Assembly: GCA_977017575.1 (NCBI GenBank)
Contig: CDRNVI010000009.1
Coordinates: 62,001 to 126,000, forward strand
Source: Paramoeba atlantica
Lineage: Eukaryota; Discosea
Direction: 5' to 3'
DNA: 64,000 nucleotides
Shown here: piece by piece, positions 32,300-41,524 of the stretch
Numbering within the stretch: position 1 is the first letter of the stretch
How the letters are laid out: each line of letters starts with the position of its first letter
The notes under the pieces: generated by a model
Seen by the model: the letters and a program-made list of their open reading frames with translations, nothing else
Databases searched by the model: none
Told to the model about the DNA's origin: nothing
Position numbers and translations under genes: made by a program

Positions 32300-32557
32300 A
32301 AATCAAGATGCAATTATTGAAAAATTGGTTATCCAACTCCCGCGCTCTTTCTCCAATAGAAAAGATAGAGCATGGTCCACAATCTTTTCGATGAACATAA
32401 TCCTTCGAATAATGAAGAGCTTATAAAAAGTGTACGTAAATCTTGGCGTGAATTGACTCAAAATTCTATTGATGATTCTATTTTGAGCTTCAATGCTTGT
32501 CTCACGGCTTGTCACGAACAATGTAAAAAAAGTGAAAAAAATGTAGTCCGTCTCTAA
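32300..32557 (+). pseudogene. Tc1/mariner transposase C-terminal fragment
   Basis: NWLSNSRALSPIEKIEHGP in one frame resembles the WPPxSPDLNPIENxW box; the adjacent frame then reads NLFDEHNPSNNEELIKSVRK and SWRELTQNSIDDSI, typical of the C-terminal region after the catalytic Glu. Only the tail of a gene, with one frame change. Confidence 0.5.
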
Positions 32558-32823
32558 AATATATAGATTAGCCTTATTCGTATCGAGGGATTTTATACGA
32601 GAACATTGGATTAGGGATTTTTGGTTTCGTTTCTTAGCACGCAAAGTCTTTGCGTTGAGACCTGCAAAATGCAACAAAAATCAGCTCAAACGGACGTTCT
32701 GTTCAAAAATTAAGAGGGGAGTGCCTTATTGGTGTCTAGGAGTTTAAGTGCGCTCCCGAAATAATAAGTGTTTCCAGAATAATAAAAACAAACGGAATAA
32801 TAAGTGTGCGGGGGGTTTAACCA

Positions 32824-33807
32824 CTTTTACAGATGTACTTGATCTATCCATTTTCTCTAACCCGCAAAAGCATAATTTTTAACAGACTAAGTCTTGTGCA
32901 CGTAAACTCATTTTTTTTGTGCGAAAAAAACCTATTAGTAAATGATAATGATCCTACACGTGGAGGTGCAAATATGTGTATTTGCAGCGCGAAAGCCTTT
33001 ACAAAAAAAACATAAAATAGCTACAAAGACAGGTAATCTAGTATTTGTTATATAATATTTCTATTTTATCAACTACATTTAAGAACATTTTACCTTTGAA
33101 TGAATCGACACGTTTACTTTTTCTTCTCTACCAGCGTTTCAATGAATGCTTTGCCCTTCTTGCGGAGTCGTGCTGCTTCATCTGAAAGTGCTTTGCGTTG
33201 AGCGGCTGACAGCTTCTTATACTTGGCAGACACCTTCTTTACCGCCGCGAGAAAACATGCCTTATGATTCTTGTGGGTTCCCTTCTCTGCCTGGTATATT
33301 GCTGGCATGGTACGCTTTAAGAACAAACCATAAGGAAGGTAGCGTGCGCTTTTCACTTGTGCTCTGAGCGCTGTTTTCTGTTTCATATTCTGGGCAGCAA
33401 TCTTATTCAAGGACTGGACTTGAGCAGGACGTAACTTTTTAAAAGCGGCGTGTGCTCCAGCGAGATCTGGGGCTCCCTTTTTACCTTTGAGAAACTTTGA
33501 CAAGAACATACCTTTTGCACTTGTCGGTGCTGAGTTTCCAGCCCACGGCTTCTTGATAACTTTGCGACGAAGCTTTGCGATGTTCTTGGTGAGGTTTGGA
33601 AGTGCACGTGAAAACATTACAAGTAGAAAGACAGGGTAAAAGAGAGAGAGAGAGCTGCGTTCAACAAAGTAGACTTTGTGTGACACAAATGTATAAGAAA
33701 GCCCAGCAAATCGTAAAGAAATTATAGCTGAAAAACGGGGAACTTTACCCCTAAATGACATTTTTACCCCTTAATGACGTTGGGTACGTCTCTACTTCTT
33801 GAATTTT
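32824..33807. repeat. Segmental duplication, copy 2 (pairs with 7995-8966)
   Basis: Same orientation as copy 1, 25 kb away. Shared 5' and 3' flanks match nearly base for base apart from small indels. Confidence 0.85.
33114..33617 (-). CDS. Mitochondrial HMG-box-like DNA-binding protein, KAP-like (copy 2)
   Basis: A 167-residue paralogue of the protein at 8269. An upstream in-frame extension to 33761 is open here, but copy 1 is not extended this way and conservation of the pair starts at MFSRALPNLT, so the ATG at 33617 is chosen. The presequence and second HMG-like box are almost identical to copy 1. The first box differs at about 12 of 41 positions (residues 35-75), for example AKGMFLSKFLKGKKGAPDLA here, while only two other differences occur in the rest. 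It probably binds and packs mitochondrial DNA like its twin. Confidence 0.7.
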   Translation of the reverse strand: MFSRALPNLTKNIAKLRRKVIKKPWAGNSAPTSAKGMFLSKFLKGKKGAPDLAGAHAAFKKLRPAQVQSLNKIAAQNMKQKTALRAQVKSARYLPYGLFLKRTMPAIYQAEKGTHKNHKACFLAAVKKVSAKYKKLSAAQRKALSDEAARLRKKGKAFIETLVEKKK

Positions 33808-34656
33808 AAAAGTGGAATTCGGTGACTACTGTGGTCAAAAAACGTCTCCGCGACGTATGCGTTCACTTCGTAACTTCCCTATGCCCTGAAAGGAATAATA
33901 TTCTCCACCATTACATTAGGGATGAATTTAACGAATGGGTTAGCGGAAACTGGTTATAGGAAGAGCGCGATGCGATTCGCACTGTAGTGAAAAAGCGTTT
34001 TCGCTACGTTTTGGGAAGACTTTGTCGTAAGCGACCGGTTCGCGCTTCTTTCCTTTTCCGCCTGAATACTTGCTGTTTCGTGCGCCTCCGGGGCACCATG
34101 CGAATGTTTTTTCAGCGCGTTGTCTTTCACACACAGTAATTGACGCGCAAGACGTCGCCAAGATTTGGTAGAGACGGAGTCGGCTGTGCGCTGTCGGCCA
34201 AAATCTAGCGTGATAGTAGGCCCTTCTGATGCTCTACAACTTAGTGAATATGACCCTGCTCTCCTTTAGGACACATTGAGTCGTTGCACAACGCGTCGGA
34301 CATGTGTGCCCGTGTATTGCTCGACAATTCTTCGTTCTGCCTGCACTCTCAAGGGCCGAAAACTATATTTTGTGCGCCAGTCTTACATGTAAACATTACA
34401 TTTATACACTCTACATTTATACACGTTTGACTAAAAACTGCCAAAAAGTATTTTTCGGACCCCAAGGTCCTGTTTGTGACGAAAAACTGGTGTGGTTGGA
34501 GTCGCATTCTCTACCCAATACGTTCGGTAGGCTTTGATTCATGCCAACGAGTGATTTCCCACACGCAAATGTCGGTTTTAGTGTTCTGCAAAAATACCCA
34601 AAAAACACCACATTTGCTCAAATCCTTCCATTTTCTTCCGGTTTCCAGGCCAAATT
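33808..34656. other. Intergenic stretch
   Basis: No gene supported. An imperfect inverted pair around 34410-34640 (CCAAAAAGTATTTTTCGG, CAAAAATACCCAAAAAACAC) is the only visible structure. Confidence 0.4.
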
Positions 34657-34773
34657 TTCTTTTTTAAGCTCTTCGTTAAACGCGGTGGTAGTTTCCAACG
34701 CGAAGCGCGCAGCATGAGTGACTTCTAAGTTGAAAACAACCACCGCGTTTAACAAAGAGCCTAAAAAAGAAAT
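34657..34773. mobile_element. Foldback MITE (GCGGTGG family), copy 1
   Basis: A 117-bp palindrome: TTCTTTTTTAAGCTCTTCGT ... CGCGGTGG at the left and CCACCGCG ... CTAAAAAAGAA at the right, with a centre containing GAAGCGCGCAGCATGAGTGA. Nearly identical copies at 38922 and 45535. Confidence 0.78.
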
Positions 34774-34787
34774 TATGAACTCAATTA

Positions 34788-35113
34788 CTGTACCCCTCCT
34801 GTTTATAATAGCCTCGACCCCTCCCCCCCTTTTGAGGTTCTTTTTTTGGCAAACTGGGGAAGATTTTTTTTAATTTTCTTGCACCGTCTTAAATATTTTG
34901 ATATTTTCATGTGTTTCGAGGTATGGCGCGTGTTCGTGCTGGACATTTTACTTTGGAAGAGCGCCGAGGCCCACTTAGCGATTGAATAATTCCTGGTTCC
35001 TCGCTCCCGAATGTATAGCAATTTCTGTGCTAACTCTGAATCTTCAATCGCCCTCCCCCCTTTATAGGTTCATTTGGGCGAAAGCGAGGCTATTATAAAC
35101 GAGGGGGGTGCAG
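34788..35113. mobile_element. TA-flanked MITE with CTGTACCCC ends
   Basis: Left CTGTACCCCTCCTGTTTATA and right inverted TATAAACGAGGGGGGTGCAG, with TA at 34786-34787 and 35114-35115. A second short palindrome with CTGTCCCCCCCGTTTAAGCG follows at once (35120-35192). Confidence 0.72.
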
Positions 35114-35380
35114 TAAATTACTGTCCCCCCCGTTTAAGCGCACCTCGTTTTCCGTGAAAAGTGCACTTAAACGGGGGTGTCTGAATCAGTACATAAAAAA
35201 TATTTGGCGCCGCTTCGCGGCGACGAAGTCTGCACCTCAACTCTATGTGCGCTTAAACGGGGGGGGTCTGACCGGGTGACTGACAAAACAAAAAACTCCG
35301 TACATATCTCAAAATTTTTATACGAAATCATGTAGAAAAGTACTGTCACCTCCCCTTTCTACTTCCTGTGACTCAGCAGC

Positions 35381-36192
35381 TCAGAAAAAGAATTGGGGCA
35401 TTGCAGGTTCATGCTGGATAATATTTGGTGGAATTTCGAGAAGCGAGTGCGGCATCAAGTATTCTTCAAACGAATTTCCCGATAGCAGTACTCGAGGCGG
35501 CGAGGCTCCATTCCAATTCTCGCCTATAACAGGGGTTAAGTCGATAATCCCACTCAAGAGATTGTTACGGAGTCCCAATTGATTCAAATTAACCGGCAAT
35601 CCCATCAAGCTCGGAGTCCCCGAAAACTGATTATTGCTTAGGTCAAGATTCGTAATCGAGGGAGGGAGATCTGAAAAATGTAATGCACCACTAAATCCAT
35701 TACGGGATAGGTCCAATGTGAAAAGGGACTCGGGGAGATGACTCAAGTCCACCTCTCCGTTAAGATGATTTTCTTTTACATTAAAAACCAGCAAATTGGG
35801 AGGCAGATCACCGAGAGGGAGCAATCCAGTCAGGAGACCGTGGTATCCTGTGACATAGCATTGCACCAATGTCCGGGGTAAGTGTCCCAACAAAGAGTAC
35901 CGCGGAATTTACTCGCGGTGTGATCTTTAAACCACTTGATGCTACTGATATTTTGCCGCGGATTACAAGCGACTCCTTTCCATGCACAGAGGGAAACTTC
36001 CCGGAGTTGTCCAAAGAAATCGCGTTTGGTAAGAACCCAGGAAAGGTGGCGTTCCGTGAGATTGCTGATAAGGGCTGACATGAGCTGATCTTGAGGTGTC
36101 AATAGTGCGGACACTTTACCTCGGCGCCCCGACGCGGGAGGTTGGGTATCGGAAGCGAGTACCACGTTGCAAAGCAGCATGACGTTCATCAT
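35381..36192 (-). pseudogene. LRR family gene with one frameshift
   Basis: From the ATG at 36192 the protein starts MMNVMLLCNVVLASDTQPP, a good signal peptide whose predicted mature end matches DTQPP in the gene at 54195. The cap contains SLCAWKGVACNPRQN. Within GTLCWD, at about 35893, the frame changes and continues as LPRTLVQCYVTGYHGLLTG and six or seven repeats (LPESLFTLDLSRNGFSG, LPPSITNLDLSNNQFSG). Both halves are otherwise open, so one indel explains the break. It may be a recent pseudogene or a sequence error. Confidence 0.75.
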
Positions 36193-36554
36193 GATTTTGC
36201 AAGTATAAATAAACGGTTTGTATGAATAAAAAGGATTGACAACGAAAAGTGTAGTAATCAAGATTTCCTATTCTTTGTTGACAAGTCGTTGACACACAGA
36301 GGCAAGTAACTTTGAAGCACGGAAGAAGAAGTGAATGTAAAAGTACATTCAATAGACAATACGCACAGCGTTTGTACCATCAGTACACTAATAGATTAGT
36401 CGCGCGAATTTCTTACGTGGTACGGTTTTCATTGTAAATATAAATTTATGTTCTGTAAATCTTTTTATAGCGAAAACTCAAGATAAAATGAAATTCTATT
36501 TTCAAGGGAGCTAACTTTTTGACGAGGGAACTGCACTCACACAACCAATGTATA

Positions 36555-37436
36555 CTACTTAATGTGGACAAATTTGGGAATTTCCAAAGACTGCACTTCC
36601 AATTGGCACTTATTTCCCCTCAAATCTAAATGTGCCATTGTTGCAGGCAATGAATCAAACGATAGTTTTCCCGTAAATGCGTTGTTGCCCAGGGAAAGTG
36701 TACACATGAAAGGTGGAAGAGAATGCAATTCCAACCCACCATCCAGATTATTTTGAGACAAATACAAAACTTGCAGTTTATTTGGAAGACACTTCAGGTT
36801 CACACTTCCCACAAATTGATTTCCGTGAAGAAAAATTCTACTGAGCGTGCCTGGCAACAAAGTCAAATCCAGATTTCCGAAAAACCCATTATGCGGCAAA
36901 GAAATCACTTTCAACGGAGCGTGTAGTGAGGTAAGATCAAGCAAGCCGGAAAACTTCGTCGCAGATGACCAAAGTTCTTCAAACGCATCAGGTAGTGAGC
37001 CGGCATCAAAGGATCCACACAGGGGGTTGTATTGGATGTTTAAATATGTTAGCTTGGGAGGAAGGAAACGAACTGGGAAATATCCACAAAGCTCATTATC
37101 TCCCACACGAAGAGTGCACGTAGTGTGGGGTAAATACTCCCAAGAGAGATTTCCTTTCAATGCCCGGGCTGACCAATCGATATCAAGCACTTGATGGTCG
37201 GAATTACAAGTGACACCAACCCATAAGCATGCCTCTGTTTCATTATTAGTATTAATTACGGAACTTGGCGCTAGGTTTTCAATAACGTGTAACATTTGCA
37301 TATTTTGTGACAGGATGGCTCCTCTCACTTTACCCAGACGTGTTCGAGTGTGGGTTACATCCGCAACTCCTACCCTTTTGCTTGTCAGGCCTGAAACAGT
37401 CACGCAAATAGATATAGTGGTGAATATTTGACTCAT
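36555..37436 (-). CDS. LRR family protein, secreted type
   Basis: A 293-residue frame from the ATG at 37436. MSQIFTTISICVTVSGL is a plausible signal peptide; the entry motif GKVRGAILSQNMQM and cap EACLWVGVTCNSDHQ follow. About nine repeats, such as LPDAFEELWSSATKFSG, LPGTLSRIFLHGNQFVG and LPPFMCTLSLGNNAFTG. The gene is intact and on the minus strand, 360 bp from the LRR gene downstream of it. A transposon-end-like GGGTAATTACCC site lies about 60 bp upstream. Confidence 0.82.
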   Translation of the reverse strand: MSQIFTTISICVTVSGLTSKRVGVADVTHTRTRLGKVRGAILSQNMQMLHVIENLAPSSVINTNNETEACLWVGVTCNSDHQVLDIDWSARALKGNLSWEYLPHTTCTLRVGDNELCGYFPVRFLPPKLTYLNIQYNPLCGSFDAGSLPDAFEELWSSATKFSGLLDLTSLHAPLKVISLPHNGFFGNLDLTLLPGTLSRIFLHGNQFVGSVNLKCLPNKLQVLYLSQNNLDGGLELHSLPPFMCTLSLGNNAFTGKLSFDSLPATMAHLDLRGNKCQLEVQSLEIPKFVHIK

Positions 37437-37485
37437 GGAAAATGTGGTAAAGATTTGAAATCAGTATTGTGAAGATACAATATGT

Positions 37486-37572
37486 GTGCCGGGTAAATGG
37501 GTAATTACCCACATGGTGGTAAACGCGGGTACTTTACCCAGGTCATTGATCCATTTACCCGCTTTCACCCTG
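37486..37572. repeat. Solo hAT-like end with GGGTAATTACCC palindrome
   Basis: CCGGGTAAATGGGTAATTAC followed by GCGGGTAC...TTTACCC and CCATTTACCCGC matches the inverted ends of the hAT copy at 56354-58473. Confidence 0.55.
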
Positions 37573-38550
37573 ATTTACCAACCAACCATACGATCCCGTA
37601 CTACAATAAAGCTCGATGAGTGTGCCAACTTTGCTCAGCAAGTTGTCGCTACAGAAACAGTATCTCAATCCATAGAGGGAAAAATCCATCCATCATCCGG
37701 TTTTGTAGACGAGTCTTGTGATAAAGAAGTGCTTCTCGCATTCGTGAGGACGCTTCGTCACTTTCGCTATGTTCGAACAAGAGCTGCAGCGTAGTTTCGA
37801 CATGAGTTGTCATCGGTTTCCCCGACATGTCTGAAATTTTTTTCAATGCTGAATGCAAAACGCTGCATTGTTCAAGAAATGTAAGCAGCTTGCTTTAATT
37901 TCGGAAGCTCCGTACCGGTCCAGCAAACGCTTACATAATGGACTTTGACTTAATAATGGACTTTGACGCCCGTGTCTTTTCACTTTCGCTGTACACAAAA
38001 TAGACGGTCTAGTGGTCCTCAAGGGAGGCCACCGTGACACATGCCCCTCTCGGAGAGAAAAAAAGTCGAAGAAAGCCGAGAGAGGTAAGCACACTCACTC
38101 CAGGGGAGTGAGTCGGGAAGGGGTAAAGGGGTAGAAGCGCGTCCCCTGCTTCAACAATAGAGAGAGACAGTTTCGGCCTTAGTACTGGCCGGTAACGGGC
38201 ATAAAAATACAGTAAGACTATGCCCGTTGCTGGGGAAAGAAAGTCAACAAGGTGCAGAAACCGTATCTAAGAAGGGGGCGGCCGGCCGGTGGGGTGATAG
38301 GCAGAATATGGCAGAATACGGCAAAACTCAGCTAAACCGGAAAAATAGTCCGCGCCGCTTCTCGGCGAGTTTGTCTACTGCTTTTGCTAGTATTCGTAAC
38401 ACCAAAATCAGGGGCTCATAACCAGAAGCGAAAGCCAATAATACTTCCAGCACTTTTTAAATGCAATAAATATTTCCACACAGACTTACTGTCTTTACAC
38501 GGACTCTAGTTTTATGTTTGCCGCTGTACGTATTTTTGTCCCCGCGCACA
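37573..38550. other. Intergenic stretch with a small hairpin
   Basis: GGTAACGGGCATA and TATGCCCGTTGC (38191-38232) form a hairpin of about 12 bp. No protein or recognised RNA gene is seen. Confidence 0.4.
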
Positions 38551-38645
38551 TACAGGGGGTGGCACTTGACCCTGGGGGGTCTAAAATTTGTACAATTTGC
38601 TCAATTTTGTAAAATAATAGCGCATTCGAGAGCTCTCTCAGAGTT
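38551..38645. repeat. Single end of a family B element
   Basis: ACAGGGGGTGGCACTTGACC and then AATAGCGCATTCGAGAGCTC correspond to the left end at 1118. The other end is missing. Confidence 0.6.
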
Positions 38646-38921
38646 GTATGTCTTTGGCTTATTCGGACCGCTCAAATTAAACGATTTAATCCGGTGAAAA
38701 AAACATTATTTTTTTCATGTGAAAATTTGACAATTTTTCTTTTTCCCCCCTTTTTATGCCACGAAAGCGAGTTCGCTCGAGGACATGGCGCGATACACTG
38801 TCTGCTCGATCCTATTCTTGCCCCGCAAAGCTCAAGGAGAGTCAACTCAAGGAGAATGCTTTTAGTAGCAGACTATGAGCAAACACAGACGATTTGGATT
38901 TCTACCCCGTGTTCCAATAAT

Positions 38922-39029
38922 TTCTTTTTTAGGCTCTTCGTTAAACGCGGTGGTTGTTTTCAAGTTACTCATGCTGCGAGATTCGCGTTGAAAACTACCA
39001 CCGCGTTCAACGAACCCACTAAAAAAGAA
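38922..39029. mobile_element. Foldback MITE (GCGGTGG family), copy 2
   Basis: Same palindrome as at 34657: TTCTTTTTTAGGCTCTTCGT with its complement ACGAACCCACTAAAAAAGAA. Confidence 0.75.
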
Positions 39030-39182
39030 TCGAAGTTTTATTGAAGGAAGCAATGTCAAAAAATGCGAAGATAAGCTCACGTAGATTTACGAAATTTGCT
39101 GTTTTTTTCGCAATTTTTTTTCAGCAAACCGGAGACTTTGCTTTCTACGATGCAGAATCGAGTAACTATCTTTCTGATGGCG

Positions 39183-39217
39183 CTTCTTCTTCTTCTTCTT
39201 CTTTGTCTTCTTCTTCG
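39183..39217. repeat. CTT/TTC microsatellite
   Basis: A run of TTC triplets with few interruptions; it creates a serine-rich open frame on the plus strand that is not a gene. Confidence 0.8.
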
Positions 39218-40475
39218 AGTACGTCTTCCTCCTACACCTACACGACTCGGACACGAGTTCACCTACACGACTCGGACAGATACGGACTCCGACTGGGTAC
39301 CGGGTGCAACCACTACGGAATCTGACGCTTTTTTGATGATGGGTGGAGTGATGATGAAGGGGTTAAGGTATACGGTACTATGCGGGGGCTTCCTATGGAG
39401 CACGGAGAAGAAATTGAAGGCTATGTGTCGCGTTTGAAAGACGCAGCCCCACTTTAGAAAAGATTATGCCGACGCCCAGTGAGGTCGAGGTAAACTTCGA
39501 AAAGACAAGACCACGGCAATATGACATCACTGTGTCGGAGCTTGTCACAGAAATCAACAATTATACTATTTCTTCACCCTTCGATTTTTCTAGTCCTTTT
39601 TTCTTCATTAATTCAGTATATTTAAAAGCAAAAATAATTTTCCCGGCAAGTCCTGGACGAGAGCGGCACGAATATGCATTTGTTTTCCCCCAACTCACTC
39701 AGATCGTTTCTGCAGAACCGTCCAGAAACCCTACGATCGACCCTGTAAAGAACCCCCCTGATAGGCAGAATATGGTAGAATACTGCAGATCGAGCGGCCA
39801 TCTCCCCTCTAATATTAGGATTCCCAAGGACGTAGGCGTCTTGTCAAGATGCACCTTCTCGAAGCACTGAACCATAAAAGTCTAAAGAAAACGACCTTAG
39901 AAAAAAAGGTATGCTGCCGAAATCCAAACTTTAGTACGGGGCTTCCATCAAATTCATGTGACCAATGCTTCCCCAAAGTTTAATGCAGGTAGGGGAAAAA
40001 AATGTTTTTATGCTATCCTTCTTAAAAAAGGAAAGTGTCAGCCTTTTCAATTTTGTGACTACTCTCAATACGCAGTAGGAAAAATTCGGAAGGCAATAGA
40101 ACATCGCCGGTTGCGTCTACAGCAGTGTGGGCCACTGCTCAGGCCTACTACTCAACGGATCCCTGAAAAAGCCTATCCTTGCAACTTTCTATTCTTGAGT
40201 TCGCACGATCTTTGATAACTTCAAAGGTCGAGTCACGCAACCCATTGCGAAGCCTACGTATACAGGTATTCGCAAGCTTATGCCTGATGATTACTTGCTT
40301 CTATGCAGACCTTTCCAAACCCTTTACCTCAAACTCGAAGTATGGACAAATTTCGAGAGACGCAGTGCATCTCAGGATGGAAAACTTTATGACATGAACC
40401 TTTTCACGAGATTCTCCTTTAAATCAACAAAGAAGCTCTGTTACCCCATTGTTGTAGTTGCCCCCCTTCCCCCCC
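39218..40475. other. Intergenic stretch
   Basis: Open frames at 39466-39870 and 39958-40397 have no family resemblance and are on the strand opposite to the host genes. No supported gene. Confidence 0.4.
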
Positions 40476-41318
40476 TCATCCTCCCCCCGTGAAGTCCCCC
40501 TCCACCAACCTCCCCGTGTGCTTCTCCACGGGACCGACAATTCTCGGTGCGACATACGACACCTCCGTGATGCGCAGAATCACCACATCCCTGCGGTTGT
40601 TCTGCCACGTGACATCTCTCCGTTTGTTCACGTCCTGGAAGTAAATCACGTTGTGTGACTTCTTGTGTTCCTCCACGACCCCGACCACCCGGACCCCGTC
40701 GAGTAACGGACGCCCGAGCGCGGTGAAGGTCCTCCCCCCGACCATCAAACACTTTCGGAAACAGACCGACTCCCCGATCTCAGCTTTAAAGCTGGGGAGC
40801 ATAATGATATCCCCCTCGGAGACTTTGTACTGAAACGCTTTGAAGTCGATGAGGGCAAACAGAGGCCCGGAGAGGGGAGAGGGGGGTTCGCTCCCTCGCT
40901 CGGTTTCTGTTTTTGTATTTCTATGGGCTTGGGTTTCTAACGTTTGTGAGATTTCAGGATTGTGTTGTTGAAACCCTGAGGTTTGTGGAATTTTAGGATT
41001 GTGTTGTTGAAATTCTGAGGTTTGTGAAACTTCAGGATTGTGTTGTTGAAATCCTGAGGTTTGTGAGATTTCAGCATTGTAGTTCTGAAATCCTGAGGTT
41101 TCAGGAAAAAGATTCTGAGTTTGACCCCTCTGTGGTCCATCCGAGCTTTCAGGTAGGGGAGGAGAGGTTCCGATAAAAGGAGCCGTTGTCTTTGTTATCT
41201 TAGAGGTAACAAAAGATCGAGAAGGAAGAAATGAGAGGGGAGAGGGAGAGGGGAGTGCTCGAAGGTTCCGATGCAGGGGGAATGGATAAAGGGGTTTGGC
41301 AAAGGAAGTTCTGTGCAT
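40476..41318 (-). CDS. Mitochondrial large-subunit ribosomal protein bL21m
   Basis: A 280-residue protein from the ATG at 41318. MHRTSFAKPLYPFPLHRNLR and RSFVTS look like a mitochondrial presequence. Residues 152-253 form the L21 domain: FALIDFKAFQYKVSEGDIIM, VGGRTFTALGRPLLDG, VVEEHKKSHNVIYF and RRDVTWQNNRRDVVILRITE follow the bacterial L21 pattern. Bacterial L21 is about 103 residues; the extra length comes from a linker with a 13-residue repeat (TSGFQQHNPE-x-SQ) in four copies. The protein binds 23S-type rRNA in the mitoribosome. It ends in TGA, 206 bp before the poly(A) polymerase ORF end upstream of it. Confidence 0.88.
   Translation of the reverse strand: MHRTSFAKPLYPFPLHRNLRALPSPSPLSFLPSRSFVTSKITKTTAPFIGTSPPLPESSDGPQRGQTQNLFPETSGFQNYNAEISQTSGFQQHNPEVSQTSEFQQHNPKIPQTSGFQQHNPEISQTLETQAHRNTKTETERGSEPPSPLSGPLFALIDFKAFQYKVSEGDIIMLPSFKAEIGESVCFRKCLMVGGRTFTALGRPLLDGVRVVGVVEEHKKSHNVIYFQDVNKRRDVTWQNNRRDVVILRITEVSYVAPRIVGPVEKHTGRLVEGDFTGGG
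40935..41110. repeat. 39-bp minisatellite inside the bL21m gene
   Basis: Four units reading TTCAGGATTGTGTTGTTGAA-like encode the TSGFQQHNPE repeat. The reading frame is kept in all units. Confidence 0.8.
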
Positions 41319-41448
41319 GGTTTGGAAAGAAAAGAGTAAAGGAAGAGGTAAAAGGACAGATTGTGATTTGCTAATTTGTGTGGAGGTGCTTCTCCCTATA
41401 AAACAGGTCCATAATGCTAGGTACTAAAGCTCTGTCTTGAATCTAGAT

Positions 41449-41464
41449 CTACAAAAAAGAGAAC
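41449..41464 (-). promoter_or_regulatory. Candidate 3' splice acceptor upstream of bL21m
   Basis: On the minus strand GTTCTCTTTTTTGTAG lies about 130 nt before the bL21m ATG. If the organism trans-splices a leader, this polypyrimidine-AG is the best acceptor in the 206-bp gap. Not verifiable from DNA alone. Confidence 0.35.
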
Positions 41465-41524
41465 TCTGACTTGTCAATAAAAATTGATGTTCGAACACTA
41501 TTTTTTATTGCTATTTTTTTTTAA

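Noticed and set aside
33618-33761. N-terminal extension of the second HMG protein
   Set aside because: The first copy has no such extension and conservation of the pair as protein starts at MFSRALPNLT.
39041-39437. Serine/leucine-rich frames on the plus strand
   Set aside because: They are translations of the CTT microsatellite in different frames.
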